Program-made: the position numbers and the translations under genes
Notes under the pieces: model-generated
What the model was told of the DNA's origin: nothing
Database searches by the model: none
The model's input: the letters and a program-made list of their open reading frames with translations, nothing else
Source: Reichenbachiella ulvae
GTDB taxonomy: Bacteria; Bacteroidota; Bacteroidia; Cytophagales; Cyclobacteriaceae
Reading direction: 5' to 3'
Assembly: GCF_025833875.1 (NCBI RefSeq)
Contig: NZ_JAOYOD010000001.1
Span: 2,666,001 to 2,730,000, forward strand
Length of the DNA: 64,000 nucleotides
Shown here: one piece after another, positions 28,115 to 37,859 of the stretch
Layout of the letters: every line of letters begins with the position of its first letter
How positions within the stretch are numbered: position 1 is the stretch's first letter

Positions 28115-29995
28115 ATGAAATACCTTATACTAATCGCACTTTTATTCACATATCCATCCTTCTCCCAATCTTTCACCGAAAGAGATATCAAAACAAAAAT
28201 CGAAGAGGTTACCATTTTTGTACAAGGTGGTCAGGTTACTCGAACCGGAAATCTAGATATCCCAAAAGGAAAATCAATTCTTCTTGCGAAATCCCTTTCC
28301 CCACACATTGATGAGAAGAGTATACAAGTAAAAGCAATTGGTGACTTTACGATTCTATCAGTAAATCATAAGTTGAACTATCTCAATACGCTAAAAAAGG
28401 AAAAGAAAATTGACAGTTTAATTAACCAAATTGAAAACCTAGAATTAAAAATTTCGAAAGCTGAATCCAGACTTCAAATTCTTAGCGAAAAACAGAGTTT
28501 ACTTGATGCAAATAAAAACTTGGGTGGAGAAACTGCCGGTGTTTCTTTATCTCAAATGAAACAAGCTATCGAGTTTTATGATCAGGAACTTACGCAAATC
28601 AAAACGGAAGAGATTCAAACTGGACTAAAAATCAGGAAACTGGAAGAGCAAAAATCGAGGATCGAACAAGAAATCTCTCTTGTTAGGGATAAAAATGAGC
28701 TACCTACTAGCCAAATTGAAATAAGAGTCGATAGTAAAAACAAAACCCATGGGAAGTTTGAAATCACCTATCTGGTTGCCAATATAGGTTGGTATCCCAA
28801 ATACGATATTAGGGTAGAGAATGTGGAGAAACCATTGGTAATAAATTACAAAGCAGAAATCTACCAAAACACAGGGATCGATTGGAATAATGTAAAGTTG
28901 AAACTATCGAATGGAGATCCTAATCAAAGCGGGTTAGCTCCAGAACTAGAAACCTGGTATCTAAACTATGCACGTAATACCATCGTCAACCGTAGTAATT
29001 ACGGAAAGATAACCCAATCCGTTAGAAATATGACGGGCCAAATTCTAGATGAAAATGGCCAGGCTCTCCCTGGTGCAAGCATTCAAGTAAAGGGAACTAC
29101 CATTGGAACAATTTCGGATATTGACGGCAACTACTCCTTAGTCTTACCGAATGGGGCAACTCATTTGACTGTTTCATTCCTTGGATATTCAAGTCAAGTC
29201 ATCCCGATAACATCGCAAAACATCACTACTCGTCTCGAACCCGATTTGCAGTCATTAGAAGAAGTGGTTGTCATAGGCTATGGCTCAAGTAATAAATTAA
29301 GAGGAAAAATAGCAGGGGTTGGTATAGGAGGCAACTCCAATTTGTCCAAAGAAGCTAAAATCATCACCACTACAACTATAGAAAACCAAACCACTGTAGA
29401 ATTTGAAGTAGATGAACCTTACTCCATCAAGTCAAATGGTGAGTCACTTTCAGTGGACTTAAACAGTTTCGAAATTGAAACAGTATACGAATATTATGCA
29501 GTACCCAAACTCGATAAAGATGCTTTCCTAATAGCCAGGATAGTCAATTGGGATCAATACAATCTGCTTGAAGGTGAAGCAAATTTATATTTTGAAGACG
29601 CCTATGTAGGTCGGTCTATTCTGGATGCTCGATCCTTGGAAGACACCTTAAACATTTCCCTGGGCAGAGACAAAAGCATCGTAATTGGTCGTGAAAAAGT
29701 TGACGAATTTAGCAAAAGAAGAACCTTGGCCACTAACAAAATGGAAAGCCGAGGCTATAGAATTATCGCTAGAAACAAAAAAAGCCAAAGGATCAATTTG
29801 ACACTTTTCGATCAGATTCCGGTTTCAGCAATCAGCGACATTTCAGTAACACCCACTGAACTTTCAAACGGAATCCTAGAAGAAAAAACAGGAGAGGTAT
29901 CATGGCAACTCGAACTACAACCCCAGGAACAAAGGAAGTTGAATTTGAACTATGAAGTAAAGTACCCGAAATACGAAAAAATAATCCTCGAGTAA
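28115..29995 (+). CDS. MuiA/DUF4139 family protein with inserted CarboxypepD_reg-like domain
   Basis: 626 residues from the ATG at 28115; this start gives a clean signal peptide (MKYLILIALLFTYPSFSQ), while a longer open frame upstream lacks one. An N-terminal DUF4140-type domain (about 20-120, EVTIFVQGGQVTRTG) is followed by a long coiled coil (about 85-205), then DUF4139 strands (FEITYLVANIGWYPKYDIRVE). At about 305-390 the protein carries a carboxypeptidase-regulatory-like beta sandwich (GQILDENGQALPGASIQVKG, DIDGNYSL) ending in EEVVVIGYG, the segment that normally leads into the TonB plug of SusC proteins. DUF4139 strands resume afterwards (VEFEVDEPYSIKSNG to the end). The function of the family is unclear; it is probably periplasmic or outer-membrane associated. 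Confidence 0.85.
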   Translation: MKYLILIALLFTYPSFSQSFTERDIKTKIEEVTIFVQGGQVTRTGNLDIPKGKSILLAKSLSPHIDEKSIQVKAIGDFTILSVNHKLNYLNTLKKEKKIDSLINQIENLELKISKAESRLQILSEKQSLLDANKNLGGETAGVSLSQMKQAIEFYDQELTQIKTEEIQTGLKIRKLEEQKSRIEQEISLVRDKNELPTSQIEIRVDSKNKTHGKFEITYLVANIGWYPKYDIRVENVEKPLVINYKAEIYQNTGIDWNNVKLKLSNGDPNQSGLAPELETWYLNYARNTIVNRSNYGKITQSVRNMTGQILDENGQALPGASIQVKGTTIGTISDIDGNYSLVLPNGATHLTVSFLGYSSQVIPITSQNITTRLEPDLQSLEEVVVIGYGSSNKLRGKIAGVGIGGNSNLSKEAKIITTTTIENQTTVEFEVDEPYSIKSNGESLSVDLNSFEIETVYEYYAVPKLDKDAFLIARIVNWDQYNLLEGEANLYFEDAYVGRSILDARSLEDTLNISLGRDKSIVIGREKVDEFSKRRTLATNKMESRGYRIIARNKKSQRINLTLFDQIPVSAISDISVTPTELSNGILEEKTGEVSWQLELQPQEQRKLNLNYEVKYPKYEKIILE

Positions 29996-30001
29996 AACCA
30001 A

Positions 30002-30023
30002 AAAAGCACCTCATCGGGTGCTT
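30002..30023 (+). terminator. Terminator of the MuiA-like gene
   Basis: 8-bp stem AAAGCACC/GGTGCTTT with a 6-nt loop, starting 7 bp after the stop codon. The T-run is short (TTT), the upstream A-run long. Confidence 0.7.
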
Positions 30024-30042
30024 TCATCAACAGTAGTTTCAA

Positions 30043-30088
30043 CTATGCCAGGATGAGAGCGCCCGCTCAAAGGCATCTCATCCCGCAT
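30043..30088. repeat. Long interrupted inverted repeat
   Basis: Nested pairing TATGC / GGATGAGA / GCC ... GGC / TCTCATCC / GCATA forms a 46-nt hairpin with small internal bulges. It sits 48 bp past the MuiA stop and 284 bp before the end of ftsZ. It could be a second terminator, a processing site or a relic of a small repeat. I saw nothing else in 30089-30371. Confidence 0.55.
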
Positions 30089-30371
30089 AGAAGAAAACTT
30101 GACAGAAAATAAACTTCCAGACGCATGCTCATGAGCCATTCCATAACAGACTGACCATAGATCGCTCAGAGCAAACTCTCGAAGCATTTACTTTTAACCC
30201 GCTTTTGACAAGCAGGATTTATTCGTTCAATAGTCAGTAAGTCTACTGGAGTTGGAATCATATAAACCAACCCCATAGTCTACCAACCAGGGTTTCTGGA
30301 ATTTTCATCCAGCATAAATAAATGAAGGGATACAGGTACAAACTATCAAACCTGCTCCCGATTGATTGGAC

Positions 30372-32039
30372 TTAGTCCACGTTATCGTGCAAAAACTTGT
30401 TCCCGCCCAGTTGCTGATCTTCATTCAGATTGTACTTGGACACGAAGCTTTCTGAAGAAAGCGGAACGTTCTTCAAATCCACCTTTTTGCGCTGATAAGC
30501 TGGCACATCAAACTTCTCTTTGTACGAAGAAGCATCATATCCATCCGAATCGCTGTTGAGGTTATTGAGCTTTTGTCTGCGCTGCTCTGACTGCTCCATC
30601 AACATGATTTTGCGTGAAGGTGGATGCGCCATGCCATCCAGCTCTTCTAGCGGCTCATCCAGTGGATCGTTGTTTTTTTGTGATTCCAAAAAGATGTTTC
30701 TCATCTCCAGATCAAAATCATCGTTTTGGTGGTGATCTGCCGCAGGACGATCAAATGACTTATGGAAAGTCTCCCGGTCATTCTCTCTTGGCTCTGGCTT
30801 CTCAAATTGGAAAGATTTCATCTTCAACTGAAAATCCTCTTCCAGCTTCTGCTCACGGCTTTTTTCTCTTGCCTCTTGTGAGAACAATTCGAACTGCGCG
30901 CGAGTCTTATCTCTTTCGAGTTCATAGACTTTTTTGTCTATATCCTCTTCTTCCTCCTGAACAGGCGCCTGATTGATCGGGGCTGTATTAGGGTTGGTGT
31001 TTTCCTTTACCGTATTAGGGATGGCAGGCTCCTGAACATCCGCTCTGTCAAAACCAGTAGCGATGATCGTAACTCGGATACCCTCACCCAATTCAGAATC
31101 CACACCATGACCAAAGATCACTTCTGCATCATCGCCAGCGATGTCCTGCATAAATTCGGTAATCTCGTTCAACTCGTCCATCTTCAACTCGGCCTGATCG
31201 CCGGAAATGATAGACAAGAGGATCTTTTCTGCACCCTGAATATTTTGGTTGTTGAGCAATGGAGAGTTGATCGCCTCTTCGATCGCACGAATAGCTCTGT
31301 TTTCTCCAGAGGTCTCTGATGAGCCCATTACAGCTCCACCACTGTCCTTCATTACTGTCTTCACATCCTCAAAATCGACGTTGACATAGCCTGGTACAGT
31401 GATGATCTCTGCGATACCCTTGGCCGCAGTGGTCAATACATTGTCGGCCTGAGCGAAAGCCTGATTCAAGGACAGATTACCAAAAGTCTCCAGCAACTTG
31501 TCGTTGAGAATGACCAGTACAGTATCACAGTTGTTTTTCAGTGATTCTACGCCGGCCATGGCCTGACGCATTTTCTTCTTCCCTTCGAATTTGAAAGGAA
31601 CAGTCACGATGCCCACTGTCAGGATGCCCAGCTCTTTGGCTACCTGAGCGATGACTGGAGCCGCACCTGTACCGGTACCTCCACCCATACCTGCAGTGAT
31701 GAAGACCATCTTAGTGTCCTCATTCAGCATGTTTCTAATTTCTTCTTTGTTTTCCAGTGCGGCGTTCTTTCCTTTTTCAGGATTCGCCCCCGCTCCCAAA
31801 CCTTCTGTGAGGTTGACTCCTATCTGGAGTTTGTTCGGAATGGCACTAACGTTGAGCGCTTGTGAGTCCGTATTACATACGATGAACTCCACTCCCGTGA
31901 TGCCCTGGTTATACATGTGGTTGACGGCATTGCTACCGCCCCCTCCTACACCGATCACCTTGATGATCGACTTGTGATGCGTAGGCAAATCAAATTTAAT
32001 ACTACCTTCTGTCATGTCTGTTATGTTTAATTCTGTCAA
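30372..32039 (-). CDS. ftsZ: Cell division GTPase FtsZ
   Basis: 555 residues, much longer than the about 385 of E. coli FtsZ. The tubulin-type GTPase core (about 20-340) has GVGGGGSNAVNHM at 30-42, the signature GGGTGTG at 119-125 and the T7 loop NVDFEDV. A long acidic, Gln/Glu-rich linker (about 350-500) follows, typical of Bacteroidetes, and then a conserved tail (VPAYQRKKVDL, then ESFVSKYNLNEDQQLGGNKFLHDNVD) that probably binds FtsA and other partners. It polymerises into the Z-ring. It is the last gene of the dcw cluster, 85 bp after ftsA, the largest gap in the cluster, so it may have an extra promoter. Confidence 0.97.
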   Translation of the reverse strand: MTELNITDMTEGSIKFDLPTHHKSIIKVIGVGGGGSNAVNHMYNQGITGVEFIVCNTDSQALNVSAIPNKLQIGVNLTEGLGAGANPEKGKNAALENKEEIRNMLNEDTKMVFITAGMGGGTGTGAAPVIAQVAKELGILTVGIVTVPFKFEGKKKMRQAMAGVESLKNNCDTVLVILNDKLLETFGNLSLNQAFAQADNVLTTAAKGIAEIITVPGYVNVDFEDVKTVMKDSGGAVMGSSETSGENRAIRAIEEAINSPLLNNQNIQGAEKILLSIISGDQAELKMDELNEITEFMQDIAGDDAEVIFGHGVDSELGEGIRVTIIATGFDRADVQEPAIPNTVKENTNPNTAPINQAPVQEEEEDIDKKVYELERDKTRAQFELFSQEAREKSREQKLEEDFQLKMKSFQFEKPEPRENDRETFHKSFDRPAADHHQNDDFDLEMRNIFLESQKNNDPLDEPLEELDGMAHPPSRKIMLMEQSEQRRQKLNNLNSDSDGYDASSYKEKFDVPAYQRKKVDLKNVPLSSESFVSKYNLNEDQQLGGNKFLHDNVD

Positions 32040-32124
32040 AAATTAATTATCAATTTGACCCAAAGAGCGAAGACAAAATGTTGAGCCTATTGTCAGCGCT
32101 CTCGTCTCTCGACGAATGGGACAT

Positions 32125-33432
32125 TTATTTCCTTTCTTCAAAGTCATCGATCAGGATGCCTTTCGTCTTCTCAAGAATCTTCTTGAAAATACTGTCAGAG
32201 CCATCACCCAGATGCTTACCTCGTTTGTCATAGTTCTTGATGCCAGCTTCAGTGGTCAGGAATCTATTGTCTCTATCGTCCAGCGCCTTGTATCCGCAAA
32301 GTACGAGACCAACAGATGTCGCATACATTGGGCTTTTCACGCTCTCGATCTTGCTCTTACCTAAGTGCTCGTTAGGGAAGCCAATACGTGCATCCAATCC
32401 AGTCATGTACTCGAACAACTGCTTGATAGACACGAGCTGCGAACCACCTCCGGTGATCACAATCCCGCCAGCCAGTTTGTTTTCATAGCCACTGGTAATA
32501 ATCTTGGTATGCACCATCTCGATGATTTCTTCCATACGCGCTTCGATGATGCGCGCCAGATTCTTAACCGAGATCTCCTTTGGATCGCGGTTTTTCAGAC
32601 CTGGGATAGAAACCACTTCATTTTCGTTGGCCATTTCGCTCAGGGCTTGACCAAACTTTGTCTTTAAGATCTCCGCCTGATGATTCAGTACATTGCAGCC
32701 ATCCTTGATGTCCGACGTAATGATGTTGCCTCCGAATGGTATCACAGAGGTATGGCGAATGATGTTTTCGTGGAAGATCGCGATGTCTGTAGTACCGCCT
32801 CCAATATCCACCAGGCAAACACCGGCTTCTTTTTCTTCGTCGCTTAGCACAGATAGACTAGATGCCAATGGCTCCAGTACCAGATTGTCAATCTCCAGTC
32901 CGGCTCTCTGCACGCACTTGTTGATGTTCTGGATCGCGTTAGTCTGCGCTGTGATCACATGAAAATCTGCCTCCAATCGAACGCCAGACATTCCTACTGG
33001 GTCTTTGATTCCTTCTTCATAGTCTACGATATAGTCCTGCGGCATCACATGGATGATCTCGCTCCCTGGTGGAATCACGATCTTGTACATGTCATTGATC
33101 AGTCTATTTACATCCTCGATCGTGATCTCATCGTCAGACGTGTGTCTGATGATCGACCCATGATGTACCGAGCTGCGGATATGCTGACCTGCTATCCCCA
33201 CGTTTACCACGCGGATATCAATACCTGATTGCTCCTCAGCCTCAGATACTGCCTTTCGGATCGCATTGATGGTCTTGTCGATGTTGGTCACAATCCCGCG
33301 GATCACTCCATCAGAGACTGCCTTGCCCATGCCCAAAACCTCGAGCTTGCCGAACTCATTTTTTCGTCCTACAATGGCACAAATCTTAGTTGTACCAATG
33401 TCAAGACCTACGATAATGTCGTTGTTTTCCAT
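32125..33432 (-). CDS. ftsA: Cell division protein FtsA
   Basis: 435 residues of the actin-like FtsA family: the phosphate-1 motif VGLDIGTTKICAIVG (9-23), the inserted 1C (SHS2-like) subdomain (about 85-165), the phosphate-2 motif VCLVDIGGGTTDIAIF (about 207-222) and the adenosine motif GIVITGGGSQL (about 325). The C-terminus ends KTKGILIDDFEERK, less clearly amphipathic than the E. coli membrane-targeting helix. It tethers FtsZ polymers to the membrane and recruits the divisome. It lies between ftsQ (8 bp upstream) and ftsZ. Confidence 0.97.
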   Translation of the reverse strand: MENNDIIVGLDIGTTKICAIVGRKNEFGKLEVLGMGKAVSDGVIRGIVTNIDKTINAIRKAVSEAEEQSGIDIRVVNVGIAGQHIRSSVHHGSIIRHTSDDEITIEDVNRLINDMYKIVIPPGSEIIHVMPQDYIVDYEEGIKDPVGMSGVRLEADFHVITAQTNAIQNINKCVQRAGLEIDNLVLEPLASSLSVLSDEEKEAGVCLVDIGGGTTDIAIFHENIIRHTSVIPFGGNIITSDIKDGCNVLNHQAEILKTKFGQALSEMANENEVVSIPGLKNRDPKEISVKNLARIIEARMEEIIEMVHTKIITSGYENKLAGGIVITGGGSQLVSIKQLFEYMTGLDARIGFPNEHLGKSKIESVKSPMYATSVGLVLCGYKALDDRDNRFLTTEAGIKNYDKRGKHLGDGSDSIFKKILEKTKGILIDDFEERK

Positions 33433-33440
33433 ACCATTTA

Positions 33441-34205
33441 TTATTTACAGACTATTTGATCTTTGTATTTCAAATTCACAGTTTCATAAGTATTCCAACC
33501 CTTGTAAGGCAAAATCTCCTTGTAAAAGGTCTTCAGTCTCATGAACTTACTTTCAATATTTTCCGCCGGACCGAACTCCACCAACTGCTTTGTCACTTGA
33601 GGGAATAGTTCTATGTCCATATCCTTTTTGATGCGCATTCCCGCGATTTGGGATTGCCAAAATTTATCCTCCACGATGAAGCTGAGCAGCTCGAATACCT
33701 GCTCGCCACCTTTGGCATCTTTGATATCGTACTCTGGCAGCCAAAACTCATCTTCCAGCTCGATCAACACCACACGTGCCGTATAGTGCTCCGACTCAGG
33801 CAGCACATCTCCTTTGGTCCCGATGTAGAGATCCTTTCCATTGGGATTGATCACACGCGCAATCGGACGATTCTGCTTCACGTCGATCGACAACTTGCCA
33901 TTCAGGTCAAGATAAGCCTGAGCATCCTCCACAAACTGATGGCTCTCGATACGCTGCTCTAGCTCTTTCAGATCCAAAGCTCCCATGTCACTGGCTAGCA
34001 AATAGTCCTTACCACGTTCGTTGATCAGATCCAGCACATCCTGCTGATCGATGAAGTAGTTGTGAAACTGGTTGTCGACAGAGATGATCACATCGCTGAT
34101 GTACCTGTCCTGATGACGTGCAGAACTGAAGCCAATGATGACCAACAGCCCCATTCCGATCAGGCCATACTTAAATGATTTCCATATTTTCAAGATCCAC
34201 TTCAT
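33441..34205 (-). CDS. ftsQ: Cell division protein FtsQ
   Basis: 254 residues with one N-terminal membrane helix (about 12-28, GLIGMGLLVIIGFSSA) and a periplasmic part containing a POTRA-like region (ISDVIISVDNQFHNYFIDQQDVLDLINERG) and the FtsQ-type beta domain (LSIDVKQNRPIARVI, LYIGTKGDVLPESEHYTARVVLIE). It bridges the divisome in the periplasm. Its start overlaps the stop of murC by 4 bp, so translation is coupled. Sequence conservation in this family is low; position between murC and ftsA supports the call. Confidence 0.92.
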   Translation of the reverse strand: MKWILKIWKSFKYGLIGMGLLVIIGFSSARHQDRYISDVIISVDNQFHNYFIDQQDVLDLINERGKDYLLASDMGALDLKELEQRIESHQFVEDAQAYLDLNGKLSIDVKQNRPIARVINPNGKDLYIGTKGDVLPESEHYTARVVLIELEDEFWLPEYDIKDAKGGEQVFELLSFIVEDKFWQSQIAGMRIKKDMDIELFPQVTKQLVEFGPAENIESKFMRLKTFYKEILPYKGWNTYETVNLKYKDQIVCK

Positions 34206-35581
34206 GCCAACAACTTCTCTTTAATAGGTTGAACCAAAGTATCTATATCTCCCGCCCCTACTGTCAACAACAGCTCTGGGCGCTTGTTATCAAAGTATTG
34301 CAACACATCGTCCTTCACATAAGAAAGTACTTCTGTGTTTTCAATTTTCTCCTTTATGACTGCTGAAGTCACTCCCTCGATCGGCAGCTCCCGTGCTGGA
34401 TAGATATCCAATAGCAACACACGATCTGCCAAAGACAGACTCTCTGCAAATCCATCCATAAAGTCCCTCGTCCTGCTGAACAAATGCGGTTGAAAAATCA
34501 CTGTCATTTCCTTCTCAGGATAGATCGCCCTTACCGATTTCAGCAGGGCATTGATTTCCTCTGGGTGGTGCGCATAATCATCGATAAACACCATGTCCTC
34601 CGACTTGATGATGTATTCGAATCTTCGCTTCACCCCTTTGTAGCTGGCCAAAGCCTGCTGTACTTTTTCATTTTCCTTTTCGAATGGCAACACCGTGGAC
34701 AAAGCAGCAATGGCATTCGAAACATTGTGAAAGCCCGACATGGATAGCTTGAGCCCATCCACTTTTCGATCCTCGCTGATATAGTCGAAGCAAAAGTCTC
34801 CCTGATCTATCGTTAGATTGCTCGCCTGTATGTCTCCGGTTTTCAATCCATAAGTCTGGATGGTCAAACCCTCTTGTTCTTTCAGGTCCAGGTCTTTTGC
34901 GACTTTATCTTCCAAGAACAGTTTGCCATCTTTCTTGATATTCTGAATGAAAGCCTTGAAAGAATCTTTCAGGGCATCCCTGTCGCCATAGATATCCAAG
35001 TGATCTGCATCTGTCGCGGTGATGATCGCCACATCTGGATGCAAAGTCAGGAATGAGCGGTCGAATTCATCAGCTTCTACGACCATCACATCATCATTCT
35101 GCCCAATCAAAAGATTAGAGTCGTAGTTGCTCATGATACCACCGACAAAAGCAGAACAATCCACTCCCATGGCCTTGAGCAAATGCGCAACCATAGATGA
35201 AGTAGTCGTCTTGCCGTGCGTACCCGCCACTGCGATGGTGAATTTCGATTGGGTCAACATCCCCAGCACCTGCGAGCGCTTGTATATCTCATAGCCTTCG
35301 GACTGAAAATAATTCAGCTCCTTCAAGTCTTTTGGGACAGCAGGGGTGTAGATGATCAAACTGCCTTGCTTATCCTCCTGCACACGATCAGATATCAGTG
35401 ACACATCATCCTGATAATGAATCGCAATTCCTTCCTCTTCCAATCGCCTGGTAAGGACGGTCGAAGTGCGGTCATAGCCAGACACGGCATAGCCATTGGC
35501 ATGAAACCATCTCGCAATGGCGCTCATACCGATGCCCCCGATACCGAGGAAATAAACGCTATGTACTTCTTCTAATCTCAT
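34202..35581 (-). CDS. murC: UDP-N-acetylmuramate--L-alanine ligase MurC
   Basis: 459 residues. The N-terminal Rossmann domain starts HSVYFLGIGGIGMSAIARW, the central domain has the P-loop AGTHGKTTTSSM (119-130) and the catalytic regions VVEADEFDRSFL and ITATDADHLDIYG, and the C-terminal domain includes DDYAHHPEEINALLKS and QPHLFSRTRDF. It adds L-Ala to UDP-MurNAc using ATP in the cytoplasm, the first step of the peptide stem. It overlaps both murG (4 bp) and ftsQ (4 bp). Confidence 0.97.
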   Translation of the reverse strand: MRLEEVHSVYFLGIGGIGMSAIARWFHANGYAVSGYDRTSTVLTRRLEEEGIAIHYQDDVSLISDRVQEDKQGSLIIYTPAVPKDLKELNYFQSEGYEIYKRSQVLGMLTQSKFTIAVAGTHGKTTTSSMVAHLLKAMGVDCSAFVGGIMSNYDSNLLIGQNDDVMVVEADEFDRSFLTLHPDVAIITATDADHLDIYGDRDALKDSFKAFIQNIKKDGKLFLEDKVAKDLDLKEQEGLTIQTYGLKTGDIQASNLTIDQGDFCFDYISEDRKVDGLKLSMSGFHNVSNAIAALSTVLPFEKENEKVQQALASYKGVKRRFEYIIKSEDMVFIDDYAHHPEEINALLKSVRAIYPEKEMTVIFQPHLFSRTRDFMDGFAESLSLADRVLLLDIYPARELPIEGVTSAVIKEKIENTEVLSYVKDDVLQYFDNKRPELLLTVGAGDIDTLVQPIKEKLLA

Positions 35582-36693
35582 TTTTCGATCAGTGCTATCA
35601 CTTCGTTAGCTATATCTTTAGCCGCATTGGGTTTCCCCAATGGCTTCAAATTCTCTTTCAATAATTCCTGACGCTGCCCGTCCATGAGCAGCAGGATTGA
35701 TTCCTTCACCAGATGCTCCGGTGCTTCTGAATCAGACACATGCTCAGCCGCCTCTTTGGACACCATCGCCATGGCATTTTTCGTTTGGTGATCCTCGGCC
35801 ACATTCGGTGACGGAACAAAAATCACTGGCTTGCCCACCAGACTCAATTCAGAGATTGAGGAAGCGCCCGCTCTCGAAATGATCACGTCCGCAGCTGCAT
35901 AAGCCAGATCCATCTCCTTGATGAATGGTAATACTTTTAGACTCTTCGAATCAATGTCCTTGGTGCGCTCCATCATCTCATCGATGTAGAATTTTCCGGT
36001 TTGCCACAGGACTTGTATGCCTTCGTTGACCAATCTCTCAGCTCCTTCGGCAATCGCATTGTTGATGGTGCGAGCACCGAGACTACCTCCTATGATCAAA
36101 AGCGTTTTCTTATCAGCACTCAAACCAAAATGCTTCAGTGCCTCTGTACGCTTGCCCTCTGTAGACAGAATATCCGTTCTAACCGGGTTACCCGTCATCA
36201 CGATTCTATCTTTAGGGAAGAAACGCTCCATATTTTCGTAGGCCACACAGACCTTATCTACTTTCTTGGCTAGCAGTCTGTTGGTCAGACCTGCAAATCC
36301 ATTTTGCTCCTGAATCAAAGTCGGAATGCCTTTTTTGGTCGCCGCATGAAGCAGCGGTCCACTCGCATAGCCACCCACACCGATCACTACATCTGGCTTG
36401 AACTGCTTCAGTAGTTTGAAAGCCTTCGCCACACTGAAAAGCACTTTAAAAGGAAACATGAGGTTGCTCAGCTTTAGGCTTCTTTGCAGACCGCTGATTC
36501 TGAGACCTACGATCTTATAACCTGCCTCAGGCACTTTTTCCATCTCCATTTTCCCCTTCGCTCCGACGAACAAAAACTCCGTATCCGGATGCATTTCCTT
36601 CAGTGCGTTGGCAATGGATATCGCCGGATAGATATGTCCTCCGGTTCCTCCACCACTGATCATGATACGATATGTTCTTTTCTTCTCACTCAT
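35578..36693 (-). CDS. murG: MurG, lipid II synthase (N-acetylglucosaminyltransferase)
   Basis: 371 residues, GT-B fold of family GT28. The N-terminal glycine loop ISGGGTGGHIYPAISIA (12-28), the mid-protein VIGVGGYASGPLL, and the C-terminal nucleotide-sugar loop LIIGGSLGARTINNA plus ADVIISRAGASSISELSLVGKPVIFVP match MurG. It transfers GlcNAc from UDP-GlcNAc to lipid I on the inner face of the membrane. It overlaps ftsW by 4 bp upstream and murC by 4 bp downstream. Confidence 0.97.
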   Translation of the reverse strand: MSEKKRTYRIMISGGGTGGHIYPAISIANALKEMHPDTEFLFVGAKGKMEMEKVPEAGYKIVGLRISGLQRSLKLSNLMFPFKVLFSVAKAFKLLKQFKPDVVIGVGGYASGPLLHAATKKGIPTLIQEQNGFAGLTNRLLAKKVDKVCVAYENMERFFPKDRIVMTGNPVRTDILSTEGKRTEALKHFGLSADKKTLLIIGGSLGARTINNAIAEGAERLVNEGIQVLWQTGKFYIDEMMERTKDIDSKSLKVLPFIKEMDLAYAAADVIISRAGASSISELSLVGKPVIFVPSPNVAEDHQTKNAMAMVSKEAAEHVSDSEAPEHLVKESILLLMDGQRQELLKENLKPLGKPNAAKDIANEVIALIEK

Positions 36694-37859
36694 TGTGCTA
36701 GTTCCAGCTTATCCTCTCTCACTTGATTGCCTTGCGGCGTTCCTATTTCTTCTATTTCTCCTCTGCTCACACTCAGTATGATTCCAATGGCCACTCCTAC
36801 AAAAAGCTGAGATGTCCCCCCCATACTTACCAGAGGAAGTGTCAAACCTGTAATCGGCACCAATCCCACTGCCACTCCCATATTGACCAGTGCTTGCAGT
36901 ACCAGTGCGAAACTGAGTCCAGCCGCCAGTAGGCCTCCATAGGTTCGCTCACTTGTCGCTACTATCCGCATGCCTCTATAGAGCAAGGCCAGATACAAAA
37001 ACAGTACAAGTGCCCCTCCTAGCATCCCATACTCCTCCACGATGATGGCGAAGATGAAATCCGAATAGGGATGAGGAAGAAAATTCTTTTGTTGACTCTT
37101 ACCAGGCGCAAAGCGAACCAAGCCACCATTCGCTATGGCGATATAAGACTGCTCTGCCTGGAAGGGAATGTCATCCTCCGAAAGGAATGATTCGATACGA
37201 CTGACCGCCGTACTTCCCCTTTGTCCAATGGCCAGGGCTGTGGCTCCCGCCAATATCCCTACCAGCACCAACATAGCGAGGTACTTCACCGGCACACGAC
37301 CGATGAACATCACCACCATACAAGTAGTAAAAATCAAAGCTGCACTGGATAGGTTGGTCATGGCAATCAAACCACAGATCACTCCGATCCACAACAGCAT
37401 AGGAATCAGCGATTCCTTAATGTCTTCAATGTTTTCCTGTCTCTTAGCCAGCATAGCAGCCAGTGTAACGATCAAGGCAAACTTGGCCAAATCAGAAGGC
37501 TGGAAGGCCTGATTGATGAATGGGACAGTGATCCATCGTGAGGCCTCATTGATGTTCATCCCGAATTTCCAGGTCACGAAAAGCAAAGGCACGGAGATGA
37601 AGAGGGCCAAACGGCTCAATTTTGCATAGTACCGGTAATCGATCTTATGCGCTACCCACATCGCTCCCCAACTTAGAAGTACCAAGGAAGAATGCTTCAA
37701 CAGATAATGCTCTGTATCTCCCTTCATATTGTTATAAGCCAAAGTACCAGTAGCGCTGTAAACCACCATAATACTTAACACAGACAAAATGATAACGATC
37801 GTCCAGATTACCGGATCGCCCTTCAGATTTTTATTCAACCAAAGCTTTATTCCATTCAT
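36690..37859 (-). CDS. ftsW: FtsW, SEDS-family peptidoglycan polymerase
   Basis: 389 residues with about ten membrane helices, opening DPVIWTIVIILSVLSIMVVYSAT. The SEDS signature regions are visible: ASRWITVPFINQAFQPSDLAKFALIV and, near the end, GLVPITGLTLPLVSMGGTSQL. With the class B PBP encoded upstream it polymerises septal peptidoglycan from lipid II. It overlaps murD (4 bp) and murG (4 bp). It could in principle be RodA, but its place in the dcw cluster argues for FtsW. Confidence 0.95.
   Translation of the reverse strand: MNGIKLWLNKNLKGDPVIWTIVIILSVLSIMVVYSATGTLAYNNMKGDTEHYLLKHSSLVLLSWGAMWVAHKIDYRYYAKLSRLALFISVPLLFVTWKFGMNINEASRWITVPFINQAFQPSDLAKFALIVTLAAMLAKRQENIEDIKESLIPMLLWIGVICGLIAMTNLSSAALIFTTCMVVMFIGRVPVKYLAMLVLVGILAGATALAIGQRGSTAVSRIESFLSEDDIPFQAEQSYIAIANGGLVRFAPGKSQQKNFLPHPYSDFIFAIIVEEYGMLGGALVLFLYLALLYRGMRIVATSERTYGGLLAAGLSFALVLQALVNMGVAVGLVPITGLTLPLVSMGGTSQLFVGVAIGIILSVSRGEIEEIGTPQGNQVREDKLELAQ

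Noticed and set aside
30089..30371. Possible tRNA or small RNA gene upstream of the ftsZ 3' end
   Set aside because: No acceptor stem, T-loop GTTCRANYC or other RNA signature could be found.
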